Notes: generated by a model not told the origin, from the sequence alone. A DNA stretch of 59,010 nucleotides from an uncultured Synergistales bacterium (GCA_905233725.1 CAJOEM010000020.1:1-59010); one strand, 5' to 3'; shown: positions 1 to 9,929, counted from the stretch's first letter. Numbers and translations are program-made.

Positions 1-1263
1 GCCTCCCGGACATGCCATGCCTTCTAACAAATATCCGTTCAGCAATCCAGCCTTCGCACGCTGCATCATTTTTCGGCAATCGTTCAGACCTTCAGCTTCC
101 GGGTGAGTGTGTTTTATGCAATTCACGACAGCATTCGCAACTCCGCCACTGACCGAAAATCCTCGACCGTCCGCACTCGCTGAATTTGGCACGGGCATGC
201 TCTCAAGTGACGAAAAATCTACGCCCTTAGCCTCGAACATTCCCAAAACTTCTTCGAATGTCAAAACGAAATCTACATCGCTGCGTATCGACCTGCGACT
301 GACCTCAAGTTTCTTCGCTGCACACGGACCAATAAACGCAACTTTGCAATTCGGGTATTCTTTCTTGATCAAGCGCCCCGTCAAAACCATCGGAGTCAAC
401 GCCATGCTGATACACTCGGCATATTTCGGAAATTCGCGTTTCGCCATAACCGACCACGCCGGACAACACGACGTTCCCATAAACGGCAATTTCTCCGGGA
501 CTTCCTTCACAAAATCTTCAGCTTCCTGCAACGTACACAAATCCGCACCGATTGCTACTTCGACGACTTCGTAAAATCCCAGCTTTCGGAACGCAGCTCG
601 CATCTTCTCCGGGGCAAGGTCTTTCCCAAACTGTCCAGCAACTGCAGGAGCAATCGCCGCAAAAACTGGAACATCACTCTTAATCGCCTGAATACACTGG
701 AATATTTGCGCCTTGTCAGCAATCGCACCAAACGGACAATTCGCCAGACACATTCCGCAACTCACGCACTTATCCTGATCAATTTCCGCACGCCCATACT
801 CGTCACTGCGAATCGCTTTCATGCCACACGCAACTGCACACGGTCTTTCCATTCGCAAAATCGCGCCGTACTGACAAACGCTCATGCACTTGCCGCACTT
901 AACGCATTTTGTCTCGTCAATATGTGCCCTGCCGTCATGAAAATAAATCGCGTCTTTCGGACAGACATGTGAGCACGGACGCGCCAGACAACCCTGACAC
1001 TGATCTGTTATGCGAACTTTATTATCCGGACACGCATGACACGCAAATGTGATTATGTTTATCAACGGCGGCTGATAATATTTTTCCGGGTGAACGCATT
1101 CTCTCAGCAATAATCGCACGCTCACTCACGATACGTCGAAATTTCCCCGGGAATTATTTTATACGGCGACAAATCCATCTCGGACAAATCGTTCTCAGGA
1201 TAGTTATACGACAATCTTGCGGCGAATATCGTTTATGGACGTGTGAATACCTCGCATACTCAT
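1..1263 (-). pseudogene. [FeFe] hydrogenase, group B type, N-terminus frameshifted, 3' end beyond window
   Basis: The minus strand encodes a ferredoxin-type iron-sulfur region followed by the H-cluster domain of a monomeric group B [FeFe] hydrogenase. One uninterrupted frame runs from about 1125 to the left edge. It contains the segment QPPLINIITFACHACP, three or more CxxCxxCxxxCP clusters, the H-cluster motif TSCCPAW, then GPCAAKK, and ends inside EGMACPGG at the edge. Upstream, the start region is in pieces. MRGIHTSINDIRRK (from ATG 1263), FAARLSYNYPEND...KIIPGEISTYRE, and ERAIIAERMR lie in three different frames before the long frame begins. That makes about three frameshifts within roughly 130 bp (near 1220, 1123 and 1095). 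The homologous order of these blocks shows they belong to one gene. Such enzymes couple ferredoxin to H2 turnover or sensing. A shortened protein from an internal start is possible. Confidence 0.8.
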
Positions 1264-1386
1264 TTTTCTTGAATCTCTTGAATGATTCACGAACTTGCAA
1301 TCCGCAAATCTGAATTTTGAGATTATATTAACAGATTTAGGTGTGTATAATTATTGCGAATAAGTTCACGGAGGAAAATAATAATT

Positions 1387-3729
1387 TTGGAACAAGATAC
1401 TCAAGAGAAAATTTACTCGGTCATGATCGGCGAAATGCCACTGATTTTCAAAACGGGTAAAGTTGCTAAACAAGCTAACGGTGCTGTACTCGCTTCAAAC
1501 GGTGAGACTGTAATCCTGAGTACAGCGTGCATGAATGACAAGCCAAGAAGCGGAATCGATTTCTTCCCGTTAATCGTCGATTTCGAAGAAAGATATTATG
1601 CTGCTGGAAAAATTCCCGGCGGATTTATTAAGCGTGAAGGCAAACCATCGGATTCTGCAATTCTTGGTTCACGAGTTGCGGATCGTGCAATCAGGTCGCT
1701 CTTTAATGACTCAATGCGTAACGAAGTACATGTTGTGAATACGGTCTTAGCTATGGATCAGGCTTATCCGCCAAATGTTCTGGGTATAAACGGAGCTTCT
1801 GCTGCTTTGACAATTTCAGGAATACCTTGGGGCGGACCTGTTGGAGCTGTGAGAATCGGCTTAATCGACGGCAAGTTAATCGTCAACCCGACTGAAGCTC
1901 AAATGCAAGAATCGGCTCTGAACTTGATTGTCGCTGGACACAATGACGGCATAACAATGGTCGAATCAGGTTCATACGAAGTCTCCGAGGAAATTCTTGT
2001 CGATGCGCTGGAACTGGCTCATTCTGAAATCAGGAAAATTATCGCGCTGATGCTGCAAATGAAAGCTGAAGTCGGAAAGCCTGAACTCGAAGTCACGTTA
2101 CCCGAGCCAAAACCCGAAATCGACAGCTGGATTCGTGAGAATTGCGACCCCGGAATCGATATAGCCGTGCGCATTGCCGACAAGAAGCCGCGTGACAAAG
2201 AAATCGAAGCTATCAAGACATCTGCGATCGAACATTTCAAAGAAACTTTTGCCGAAAATCCTGAGAACGAAGAATACATTTCGCTTTATATTGACTCGCG
2301 CGTTCGGGATATTATGAGAGCGATTATTCTTAACGAGGGCATTCGTGTTGACGGACGCGCTATGGACGAGATAAGAAATATAACCTGTGAGACCGGCTTG
2401 CTGCCAAAAGTTCACGGTTCAGCATTATTCACTCGCGGCGAGACGCAATCATTAGCCGTAACGACTTTGGGAATGGTCGGTGAAGATGATCAGGTTCAGG
2501 ACGGCATAAAACTCAACGAACCTGCGAAAAGATTCATTTTGCATTATAATTTCCCGCCATATTCAGTCGGAGAAGTCAGACCAATGAGAGGTCCGGGCCG
2601 TCGAGAAATTGGTCACGGAGCATTAGCTGAGCGCGCGTTATTACCCGTAATTCCTCCCGAAGAAGATTTCCCGTACGTGATTCGAATCGTCTCGGATATT
2701 CTGGAATCTAACGGCTCAAGTTCTCAGGCGAGTATTTGTGGCGGAAGTCTCTCGATGATGCAGGCTGGTGTGCCGATTAAGTGTCACGTTGCAGGCATTG
2801 CGATGGGCTTGATAAAAGAAGGCGACAAGCTGCAAATTCTCACGGACATTCAGGGTCTCGAAGATCATTACGGCGACATGGACTTCAAAGTTGCGGGAAC
2901 TCGTGATGGTGTGACGGCTCTCCAGATGGACAACAAGGCAGGCGGAATCACTCGCGAGATTCTTGAACAGGCTCTCAATCAGGCACGCAAAGCACGAATG
3001 CAGATTCTTGACAAAATGTACGCTTCGATTCCTGAACCGAACGCATTATCTGAGAATGCCCCGAGAATTATTACATTCACGATTGACCCGGAAAAAATCC
3101 GCGAAGTAATCGGTGCTGGTGGAAAAGTTGTTCGCGGAATCACTCAGAGATTCGACGTAAAAATGAATATCGAGGACGACGGCACAATTTCAATCGCAGG
3201 CGCAACGGAAGCTCAAGTCGAAGAGGCTCACGAAGTTGTTTTGGCATTAATCCGCGAATTACAGGTCGGAGATATTTACTGCGGAGTTGTCACGAAGCTC
3301 TCGAATTTCGGCGCATTCGTTGAGTGTTTGCCCGGCAAAGAAGGCTTGTTGCATGTCAGCGAAGTCAGTGCGACACGCGTTCCAAGAATCGAGGACGTTT
3401 TCAAAACCGGCGACAGCGTAATCGTAATGGTGAAAGAAATCGATGATCAGGGACGTGTGAATTTATCCCGACGCAGAGTCTTAGCAAACGAGAATAAAGT
3501 CAAAGCTGCTGGATTAGGCTACGCGCTGCCCGAGGAACGTGAGCGTGAGAATTTAATCAACGCACTGGCTGCACGTGAACGCGGCTATTCAGGACGCATT
3601 GATCGTGAGAGACGCGAGACTTACGCAGGCTTCGGTTACGGTGGCTCGGCTTATGCTTCTTTAGGCTCGATGACACCTCAGAGCGACAAACCCAAGAAAC
3701 GCAGACGACATAAATCCGATGGCGAGTAA
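1387..3729 (+). CDS. pnp: polyribonucleotide nucleotidyltransferase (PNPase)
   Basis: Exoribonuclease that degrades mRNA 3' to 5' with phosphate, normally as a trimer in the cytoplasm. Two RNase PH domains fill the first ~545 residues. The second carries [14 protein letters not shown] near residue 398 and [17 protein letters not shown] near residue 500. A KH domain ([10 protein letters not shown] near residue 574) and an S1 domain (about 627-695, with LSNFGAF and EGLLHVSE) follow. The protein has 780 residues, longer than the usual ~700, because of a charged tail after S1. I chose TTG at 1387 because GGAGGA at 1370-1375 sits 11 bases upstream. An ATG at 1354 lies before that site and would make this sequence coding. 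The end overlaps dut by 11 bases. Confidence 0.96.
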   Translation: MEQDTQEKIYSVMIGEMPLIFKTGKVAKQANGAVLASNGETVILSTACMNDKPRSGIDFFPLIVDFEERYYAAGKIPGGFIKREGKPSDSAILGSRVADRAIRSLFNDSMRNEVHVVNTVLAMDQAYPPNVLGINGASAALTISGIPWGGPVGAVRIGLIDGKLIVNPTEAQMQESALNLIVAGHNDGITMVESGSYEVSEEILVDALELAHSEIRKIIALMLQMKAEVGKPELEVTLPEPKPEIDSWIRENCDPGIDIAVRIADKKPRDKEIEAIKTSAIEHFKETFAENPENEEYISLYIDSRVRDIMRAIILNEGIRVDGRAMDEIRNITCETGLLPKVHGSALFTRGETQSLAVTTLGMVGEDDQVQDGIKLNEPAKRFILHYNFPPYSVGEVRPMRGPGRREIGHGALAERALLPVIPPEEDFPYVIRIVSDILESNGSSSQASICGGSLSMMQAGVPIKCHVAGIAMGLIKEGDKLQILTDIQGLEDHYGDMDFKVAGTRDGVTALQMDNKAGGITREILEQALNQARKARMQILDKMYASIPEPNALSENAPRIITFTIDPEKIREVIGAGGKVVRGITQRFDVKMNIEDDGTISIAGATEAQVEEAHEVVLALIRELQVGDIYCGVVTKLSNFGAFVECLPGKEGLLHVSEVSATRVPRIEDVFKTGDSVIVMVKEIDDQGRVNLSRRRVLANENKVKAAGLGYALPEERERENLINALAARERGYSGRIDRERRETYAGFGYGGSAYASLGSMTPQSDKPKKRRRHKSDGE

Positions 3730-4171
3730 TATTTGCGTGAAGATTCAAAGACTGGATTCTCGTGTGAAAATTCCGGAATATGCGACTGGAAATTCCGCTG
3801 GTGTAGATTTGCGTTCGACGATTGATTGCGTGATTGAATCCGGCGAGCGCGCGTTAATCCCGACCGGAATCAAAATTGCGCTTCCGGAGAATTACGAGGC
3901 ACAGATTAGACCCAGAAGCGGCCTGGCACTCAAGCACGGGATCGTAATCCCGAACACACCCGGCACGATTGACGCAGACTATCGCGGTGAAATTTGCGTG
4001 ATAATCATGAATCTTGGACATGAGAAATTCGCGGTAAAATCCGGCGATCGAATCGCACAGATGATTTTCGCACCGGTTGTCAAGGCGGAGTTTTTGGAAG
4101 TTGATTCGCTTGATGAATTTGATAAAACTGAACGTGGCTCTGGAGGCTTTGGCAGCACTGGCATAGCATGA
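3719..4171 (+). CDS. dut: deoxyuridine 5'-triphosphate nucleotidohydrolase
   Basis: Hydrolyses dUTP to dUMP and pyrophosphate, keeping uracil out of DNA and feeding thymidylate synthesis. All five motifs of the trimeric dUTPase family are present in 150 residues: GVDLRS at 28-33, RPRSGLA at 64-70, GTIDADYRG at 82-90 (with the catalytic Asp), GDRIAQMIF at 109-117, and the glycine-rich [10 protein letters not shown] at 139-148 that closes over the nucleotide. Length is normal. The ATG lies inside the last codons of pnp (ATGGCGAGTAA), so the two genes are very probably co-transcribed and translationally coupled. Confidence 0.96.
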   Translation: MASNICVKIQRLDSRVKIPEYATGNSAGVDLRSTIDCVIESGERALIPTGIKIALPENYEAQIRPRSGLALKHGIVIPNTPGTIDADYRGEICVIIMNLGHEKFAVKSGDRIAQMIFAPVVKAEFLEVDSLDEFDKTERGSGGFGSTGIA

Positions 4172-4205
4172 GAAATTTTTCACGGACTCGTTCGTTAGAG
4201 CATGA

Positions 4206-4445
4206 TTAATCTTTCGATGAGTTCGTGTTTTTTTTGCCGACGCGATATTTCGTTGTGATTTTCTGAACCTGGAGAATTTCGCTGGGAAGTTCGCATAATT
4301 TTTTCTTCGAGATGAGTTCGCCGTTCTCGTTGAGTTTTCCCAAACAGCGCTGTTTAGTTCTAGGTTTGCCGTTTCTGTCGCGATAACTTGACTCTTCGTA
4401 CACGTATGTTGTATTATTGATTATCCGTTTTATGATATGAGACAC
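4206..4445 (-). CDS. IS1634/IS4-type transposase N-terminal fragment, 79 residues
   Basis: The sequence IIKRIINNTTYVYEESSYRD followed by GKPRTKQRCLGKLNENGELI resembles the N-terminal region of IS1634-family DDE transposases, which are usually above 500 residues. The frame stops after 79 residues and I see no catalytic DDE part downstream, because dut ends at 4171. The start is GTG at 4445, preceded by a strong GGGAGG site nine bases upstream. The reading frame and translation signals are intact, so a small protein may still be made. Similar short stand-alone proteins may exist in related genomes, so it could be a domesticated remnant. The family assignment rests on recalled sequence resemblance only. 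Confidence 0.5.
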   Translation of the reverse strand: MSHIIKRIINNTTYVYEESSYRDRNGKPRTKQRCLGKLNENGELISKKKLCELPSEILQVQKITTKYRVGKKNTNSSKD

Positions 4446-4450
4446 AAATT

Positions 4451-4512
4451 GAAACCTCCCGTGTGATTTTGGAAAGTGTTATTTTCCGATGAAAATTATA
4501 CGGGAGATTTCG
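4451..4512 (-). promoter_or_regulatory. inverted repeat masking the RBS of the transposase fragment, with overlapping -10
   Basis: On the minus strand, GAAATCTCCCGTAT (4512-4499) can pair with ACACGGGAGGTTTC (4464-4451) across a 34-base loop. The second arm holds the GGGAGG ribosome site of the GTG start at 4445. A TATAAT (4500-4495) overlaps the inner end of the first arm, so a transcript starting there would lack most of that arm. A read-through transcript would contain both arms and hide the site. Confidence 0.45.
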
Positions 4513-4516
4513 AATT

Positions 4517-4540
4517 TTTACAGCTACATTTACAGCTACA
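4517..4540. repeat. 12-bp perfect tandem duplication
   Basis: TTTACAGCTACA occurs twice back to back, in the non-coding stretch between the transposase fragment and mnmA. Confidence 0.9.
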
Positions 4541-4648
4541 GATTTTGCTCACTAAAAACATTCTGCTGAGTGCGATTATACCGTGAAAAAATTGCACGAT
4601 TTTCGCAAAAAACGAATCTGATTCGAAAATCCAAAATCGTAACACGAA

Positions 4649-5731
4649 TCACTTCACACGTTCCGTAATAATTCCCCCACCGATTACGACATCGCCATCA
4701 TAAATCACGACTGATTGACCTGTTGCAGGAGCTTTTTGTGGCTCGGAAAATTCTACGTATAATTCGTCTGAGTCAGTCTGGAAAATTTTCGCTGGAATTT
4801 CTCGCTGTCTGTAGCGTATTTTTACACGCGCGTCAAGATGATTTGTGATTCGCTCAAGTGCGATCAAGTTCACGTTTCGAGCCTTCACGCCTTTTGAAAA
4901 TAATTCGCTCTCGTGCTCGTAAGCAAGCGTTATGTTATTATCAGCTGCGTCAATATTCGTGACGTATAATCTAGCCTTCGCAGAAACTCCCAAGCCCCGA
5001 CGCTGCCCGACCGTGTAGTGAATCACGCCCTTGTGACAGCCAAGAATTTTCCCGCAAGTATCGACGAAATTCCCAGGTTCGTAATTTTTGCCTGTGTAAT
5101 TCTGTATAAAACTCGCGTAATCACCATCTGGCACAAAACAAATATCCTGCGAATCATGCTTGCGAGCGTTCGTGAAATTCTGGCAAGCAGCAATCTCTCG
5201 CACTTCGGATTTCAGAAAATCTCCCAGCGGAAATTCCAGATTTGATAATTGCGCCTGAGTCAGCATGTATAACACGTAAGACTGGTCACGCGATGTGTCT
5301 TTGGCTTTTTTGAGCAAGTATCGCCCTGAATTATCACGGGAAATTTTCGCGTAATGTCCCGTTGCGATTTTCCCGAGCTGCAGATTTTTCGCGTGCTGCA
5401 TTAACGCCTCGAATTTCAAGAATCTGTTGCACTCGATACACGGGTTCGGAGTTCCGCCGGATTCGTAAACACTGACGAAATTTTTTATAACGCGCTCTTC
5501 AAATTCGGACATGTAATTCAGGATTTCGTGTCTAATTCCGAGTGATTCGCAGATTTTTTTCGCGTCCTGAATATTCTCGAACGTGCAGCACGGGTGGCGC
5601 GATGAAATTCCCAGAGCCTCGTTCAGGAAAAGCATCATCGTAGCACCGACACACTCATGATATTTCTCACGCATCAAATAAGCGGAAACGCTCGAATCAA
5701 CGCCTCCGCTCATTGCGATTAATATTCCCAT
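4649..5731 (-). CDS. mnmA: tRNA-specific 2-thiouridylase
   Basis: Inserts sulfur at C2 of the wobble uridine 34 in tRNAs for Lys, Glu and Gln, using ATP and sulfur relayed from a cysteine desulfurase. The PP-loop SGGVDSS is at residues 8-14. The two catalytic cysteines are recognisable as Cys98 (NPCIECN) and Cys198 (SQDICFVPDGDY). The central region has GHYAKI and DQSYVLYML, and the C-terminal beta-barrel follows HYTVGQRRGLG. Length (360) is typical. ATG 5731 begins six bases after the stop of the upstream aminotransferase gene, so the pair likely forms one transcript. No clear Shine-Dalgarno site precedes it, which fits translational coupling. Confidence 0.96.
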   Translation of the reverse strand: MGILIAMSGGVDSSVSAYLMREKYHECVGATMMLFLNEALGISSRHPCCTFENIQDAKKICESLGIRHEILNYMSEFEERVIKNFVSVYESGGTPNPCIECNRFLKFEALMQHAKNLQLGKIATGHYAKISRDNSGRYLLKKAKDTSRDQSYVLYMLTQAQLSNLEFPLGDFLKSEVREIAACQNFTNARKHDSQDICFVPDGDYASFIQNYTGKNYEPGNFVDTCGKILGCHKGVIHYTVGQRRGLGVSAKARLYVTNIDAADNNITLAYEHESELFSKGVKARNVNLIALERITNHLDARVKIRYRQREIPAKIFQTDSDELYVEFSEPQKAPATGQSVVIYDGDVVIGGGIITERVK

Positions 5732-5737
5732 TCAGAT

Positions 5738-6919
5738 TTATTTTTTCAAGAGATCGCCAAGTTTTGCAAGTCGATTAATGCACTCGGCAATCGTAGCTTC
5801 AGAACGCGCGAAATGGAATCGGATCAGATTATTGACCGGCTCTCTGAAGAAACTCGAGCCAGGCACAGCTGCGACACCGATATTCTTGATGACCCACTCG
5901 CAGAATTCCAAATCCGTCCAGCCTTTGAATTGCGGCAAATCCAGGAAATCCTGAATGTCTACCATTACGAAATATGAGCCTTGCGGAACGTTGTGTTTGA
6001 GTCCGATTTCGTCGAGACCTTTGATGAATTGATTGCGTCGTGCAGTGTATATTTCTTTTACGTGATCGTAATAGCTCTCGGGGAAATTCAGTCCGGCTAC
6101 AGCAGCTTCCTGTAATGGTGCAGCAGCTCCGACGGTCAGGAAATCGTGAACTTTTCGCGCGCCATCGACGAATTTTGCGTTGCCGATTAAGTAGCCGATT
6201 CTCCAGCCGGTAATCGAGTAAGTTTTTGACAGCGAGTTGCATGTAATCACGTTGTCGAATAACCCGGGTAAGCCTGAAGCGTAAACGTGTTTGTACGGGT
6301 CAAAGATTATGTGTTCGTAGACTTCATCTGTGACGATATAAGCGTCATATTTGAGTGCGAGCGCGCCGATTTCGGTCAATTCTTCGCGGGTGAAAACTTT
6401 TCCGCACGGGTTCGACGGGTTGCAGATGATTATCGCTTTTGCACCAGCTTTGAAGCCATTCTCGATCAAATTTATGTCGTACTTGTAATCTGGCGGAACG
6501 AGCGGCACGTAAATCGGTTCTGCTCCGGATAAAATCGTATCTGCGCCGTAATTCTCGTAGAACGGTGAGAAAATCAAGACTTTGTCGCCGGGATTGCAGA
6601 TCGTCATCATTGCGCACATCATGGATTCAGTACTGCCGCATGTGATTACGATTTCGGTCTCGGGATTAATTTCGCGATTGATTGCCTTGCTCTGTTTCGC
6701 ACAAATCGCCTCACGAAGATTTTTCGCGCCGAATGTGATTGCGTACTGGTGCGGTCCAGTGTGAGCAGCTTTTGCGAGAGAGTCCGTCATTTCTTTAGGG
6801 GGATCCCAATCCGGAAATCCCTGCGATAAATTAATTGCGCCGTATTTGTTGCAGATTCGTGTCATTCGTCGAATAACAGAGTCCGTGAAAGTCCCTACTC
6901 TGTGACTAAGTCCAGGCAT
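5738..6919 (-). CDS. PLP-dependent aminotransferase, class I/II
   Basis: A fold-type I pyridoxal-phosphate aminotransferase of 393 residues. Landmarks: NLSQGFPDWDPP near residue 30, Y59 of HQYAITFG, NPSNPCGKV at 167-175, D198 of VTDEVYEH, and the PLP lysine K232 in SLSKTYSITGWRIGY, with the substrate arginine in LIRFHFARS near the end. The closest resemblance is to the KAT/methionine-aminotransferase-like subgroup (YbdL, kynurenine/glutamine transaminases). Substrate cannot be fixed from sequence. The ATG is preceded by GAAAGGA about 14 bases upstream. It is the first gene of a likely two-gene unit with mnmA. Confidence 0.9.
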   Translation of the reverse strand: MPGLSHRVGTFTDSVIRRMTRICNKYGAINLSQGFPDWDPPKEMTDSLAKAAHTGPHQYAITFGAKNLREAICAKQSKAINREINPETEIVITCGSTESMMCAMMTICNPGDKVLIFSPFYENYGADTILSGAEPIYVPLVPPDYKYDINLIENGFKAGAKAIIICNPSNPCGKVFTREELTEIGALALKYDAYIVTDEVYEHIIFDPYKHVYASGLPGLFDNVITCNSLSKTYSITGWRIGYLIGNAKFVDGARKVHDFLTVGAAAPLQEAAVAGLNFPESYYDHVKEIYTARRNQFIKGLDEIGLKHNVPQGSYFVMVDIQDFLDLPQFKGWTDLEFCEWVIKNIGVAAVPGSSFFREPVNNLIRFHFARSEATIAECINRLAKLGDLLKK

Positions 6920-7077
6920 AATAAATTTTCAAATCCTTTCATGTTTTCATGTAATGCTAATGCAATAATTTTTTAGGAACGATTTTAATTTTGATTCGCA
7001 ATTTTTGCAATATTCCGCCAAGATTTTTTCTCGTGAAATTGTCGCGTAATGCAATATAATTATTACGAGAATTTATA

Positions 7078-8433
7078 ATGATTCAGGAGAAAGAGAAATT
7101 GCTTGCGAAAATAAACGAATTAATCGAGACGAAGAATATCAAGGATTTGAGAACGCTGCTTGAGGACGCAAATGCTGCGGATTTAGCCGATGCTTTTGAC
7201 GGATTGGATCCTGAACGGCGCGTCAGGCTTTTCAGGGCGTTACAGAAAGATACGGCTGCTGATGTTTTCGCGTATTTGGAATCCGACACTCAAGAGGAAT
7301 TGGTCTCGCAATTAACCGCTCCGGAATTGGGGCGAATTGTTGACGAGTTGTTCCTGGATGACGCTGCGGATTTGGTCGAGGAAATGCCAGCCGACGTTGT
7401 GAAGCGCATTCTCGAAAGTGCAAGCCCCGAAACTCGCAAAGGCATAAACCAGCTCTTGCAATACAAAGAAGATTCTGCCGGAAGCATAATGACGACGGAA
7501 TATATCGAGCTGAAACCCAACATGACCGTCGAAGAATCTTTCAGGCACATTCGCGAAGTTGGCACGGATAAAGAGACACTGTACACTTGTTACGTTGTTG
7601 ATCCCAAGAGAGTTTTAATCGGAGTTGTAACGGTTAAGACGATGCTGCTGTCTAAATACGAAGATCGCATTCTGGATATTATGACGGACGTGAATTTAAT
7701 AACGGTCAATACGAACGATGATCGCGAAAAAGTTACGGAACTGTTTCAGAAATACGATTTCATGGCGTTACCGGTTGTTGACTCGCAAAAGCACTTAGTC
7801 GGAATTGTTACGGTTGACGATGCTATGGAAGTCATGGAGGAAGAAAGCACCGAAGACTTTCACAAGATGGCAGCGATTTTGCCGTTTGACGATTCGTATC
7901 TTGACATGGGAGTTTTCGAACTCGCGCGCAAGAGAATAATCTGGCTGATGGTCCTGATGATCTCAGCGACTTTCTCCGGACAGATTATTACGCATTATCA
8001 ATCAGTTTTTGCAGCGTTGCCGGCGTTGATAGCTTCGATCCCGATGTTAATGGACACGGGCGGAAATGCTGGCTCACAGTCTTCAACACTTGTAATTCGT
8101 GCGATTGCGATTGGCGAATTGAAACTCAAAGACGCGTTCAAAGTCCTGTTCAAAGAGTTGCGTGTGAGCCTTATGGTCGGAGGCGCGCTTGCGATTGTGA
8201 ATTTTGCTTATAAATACGCAATCAGCGGCGATGTTCTGTTAGCGTTGGTTGTCGGCATAAGCTTGTTCGCTACGGTAATTTTTGCGCAGACGATTGGCGG
8301 AATGCTGCCGTTATTGGCGCGAGCGTTGGGATTTGACCCGGCGTTGATGGCTTCACCGATTGTAACGACGATTGTTGACGCAGGGAGCTTGACGATGTAC
8401 TTTTTCGTCGCAAGCAAGATCATGATGGTCTAG
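7078..8433 (+). CDS. mgtE: magnesium transporter MgtE
   Basis: Inner-membrane Mg2+ channel gated by cytoplasmic Mg2+. Residues ~1-125 form the acidic MgtE N domain, helical repeats with LADAFDGLDPERRVRLFRAL and EEMPADVVKRIL. Two CBS domains occupy about 130-255. The C-terminal ~170 residues hold five membrane helices, including the pore signature PMLMDTGGNAGSQSSTLVIRA. Length (451) is standard. The ribosome site before ATG 7078 is weak (ACGAG). A TATAAT lies at 7055-7060 but without a convincing -35. I looked for an M-box Mg2+ riboswitch in the 158-base upstream gap and saw none, so control is probably through the channel's own Mg2+ sensing. Confidence 0.95.
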   Translation: MIQEKEKLLAKINELIETKNIKDLRTLLEDANAADLADAFDGLDPERRVRLFRALQKDTAADVFAYLESDTQEELVSQLTAPELGRIVDELFLDDAADLVEEMPADVVKRILESASPETRKGINQLLQYKEDSAGSIMTTEYIELKPNMTVEESFRHIREVGTDKETLYTCYVVDPKRVLIGVVTVKTMLLSKYEDRILDIMTDVNLITVNTNDDREKVTELFQKYDFMALPVVDSQKHLVGIVTVDDAMEVMEEESTEDFHKMAAILPFDDSYLDMGVFELARKRIIWLMVLMISATFSGQIITHYQSVFAALPALIASIPMLMDTGGNAGSQSSTLVIRAIAIGELKLKDAFKVLFKELRVSLMVGGALAIVNFAYKYAISGDVLLALVVGISLFATVIFAQTIGGMLPLLARALGFDPALMASPIVTTIVDAGSLTMYFFVASKIMMV

Positions 8434-8467
8434 AAAATTTTTATGTTTGATAGGAGAGATTGTTATT

Positions 8468-9904
8468 ATGTCAGAAATTATCAAAGCACCCAGAGGCACT
8501 CGCGATATTTTGCCGGCTGAGTCATGGAAATGGGAATATGTAATTAACACTGCTGCGGAAGTCATGAAGGATTTCGGATTTGCTCAGATTATGCTGCCGA
8601 TGTTCGAACACACGGAATTATTCTCGCGCGGAGTTGGTGAGACGACAGATATTGTCGAAAAAGAAATGTACACGTTCACAGATCGCGGCGATCGAAGCAT
8701 TACGCTGCGTCCGGAAGCTACGGCTGGTGTAATGCGCGCAGCTCTTGAGAATAATCTTTGCGCACAGGGAGCGTTTGCGAAATTGTGGTCATGGGGCGCG
8801 ATGTTCAGGTACGAGAGACCGCAGAAGGGGCGTTATCGTCAGTTCTACCAGATTGACGCGGAATGTCTTGGGATCGAAAATCCCGAAGCCGATGTAGAAA
8901 TTATAGATTTGTCGATTGAATTATTCCGGAGATTGGGGCTTAAAAATCTCGAAGTTGTCATAAATTCCGTTGGCTGTGAAAATTGCAGGAAGATTTATCG
9001 CGACAAGCTGTATGAATATTTCTCGGCTCACAAGTCTGAATTATGCGAATCATGTTTAGCCAGGCTCGAAAGAAATCCGCTGAGAATTTTGGACTGCAAG
9101 AATCCTGAGTGCGGAAAAATTGCTGACGGAGCTCCGGACATTTATGATTCACTCGACGACGATTGCCGTGAGCATTTTGAGAAAGTTCGTGCCGGCCTTG
9201 AGCGTTTGGGATTCAAGTACAGGATTGACAAGCGATTGGTTCGAGGCCTGGATTATTACACGAAGACTGCGTATGAAATTTTGTCGGGAGATTTGGGCGC
9301 GCAGAATGCTGTTGCAGGCGGCGGACGTTATGATAATCTCGCGAATGCTGTCGGTTCGAGCGTGAAAATTCCAGGAGTAGGCTTTGCTTGCGGACTTGAT
9401 CGAGTTGTGCTTGTCATGGAAGAGCAGGCCTGTTCGTTCGGGAAAATTCCTGAGCCTGAGATTTACGTTGTTGCTGATGACGAAGAATCGCGAAAACATG
9501 CGCAAATTCTCACGCACAAATTGCGAAATGCTGGCGTTCATGTTGAATGTGATATTTCTGGACGCTCGTTCAAAAATCAGATTCGTAACGCGTCTGGCTG
9601 CAAATTAGCGTGTATCGTGAAAGATGGCAAATTCGAGATTCGCAGCAAGGATGATTCAGGTGTGGGGATTGTCTCGAAAATTCTTGAGCGTGAACGTGAG
9701 AAATTCGTTGATATTAAGAACGTCCTGGCTCAGAAATCCACGGGTTTTGTTGACAAGGCTCTGGAAATTCTTGAGCATGAACGCGATCACGTAACGAATA
9801 TCAAGAACGTCCTCGAGAAAAAACGCGCAGGTGATTATTCTGATGGCATCGTGAAGCTTGATAATCTCGATGAGGCGTTTGATTACTTGAGTGCGAATTT
9901 GTAG
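8468..9904 (+). CDS. hisS: histidyl-tRNA synthetase with a duplicated C-terminal tail
   Basis: Class II aminoacyl-tRNA synthetase that charges tRNA-His. Motif 1 region RGTRDILP is at the start, LRPEATAGVMRA and the motif 2 stretch FRYERPQKGRYRQFYQID follow, then LVRGLDYYTKTAYE and motif 3 GVGFACGLDR. A Cys-rich insertion (CENC, CESC, CKNPECGK) lies in the middle. The anticodon domain is residues ~325-400. The protein has 478 residues against the usual ~420. The extra tail contains two related ~30-residue units, KILEREREKFVDIKNVL and EILEHERDHVTNIKNVL. ATG 8468 was chosen over an upstream start at 8447 because AGGAGAG lies nine bases before it. Confidence 0.95.
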   Translation: MSEIIKAPRGTRDILPAESWKWEYVINTAAEVMKDFGFAQIMLPMFEHTELFSRGVGETTDIVEKEMYTFTDRGDRSITLRPEATAGVMRAALENNLCAQGAFAKLWSWGAMFRYERPQKGRYRQFYQIDAECLGIENPEADVEIIDLSIELFRRLGLKNLEVVINSVGCENCRKIYRDKLYEYFSAHKSELCESCLARLERNPLRILDCKNPECGKIADGAPDIYDSLDDDCREHFEKVRAGLERLGFKYRIDKRLVRGLDYYTKTAYEILSGDLGAQNAVAGGGRYDNLANAVGSSVKIPGVGFACGLDRVVLVMEEQACSFGKIPEPEIYVVADDEESRKHAQILTHKLRNAGVHVECDISGRSFKNQIRNASGCKLACIVKDGKFEIRSKDDSGVGIVSKILEREREKFVDIKNVLAQKSTGFVDKALEILEHERDHVTNIKNVLEKKRAGDYSDGIVKLDNLDEAFDYLSANL

Positions 9905-9929
9905 TTCGAGTTCGAGATTGTAGTTCAAA

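Noticed and set aside
107-972. Plus-strand open frames of 155 and 88 codons at the left edge
   Set aside because: They are antisense to the hydrogenase coding frame, whose iron-sulfur and H-cluster motifs are clear on the minus strand.
1264-1386. S15-type or PNPase autoregulatory leader hairpin before pnp
   Set aside because: The gap has no long stem near the start codon that I can support.
6920-7077. Mg2+ riboswitch before mgtE
   Set aside because: The gap is only ~158 bases, without the conserved M-box loops or a terminator hairpin that I could find.
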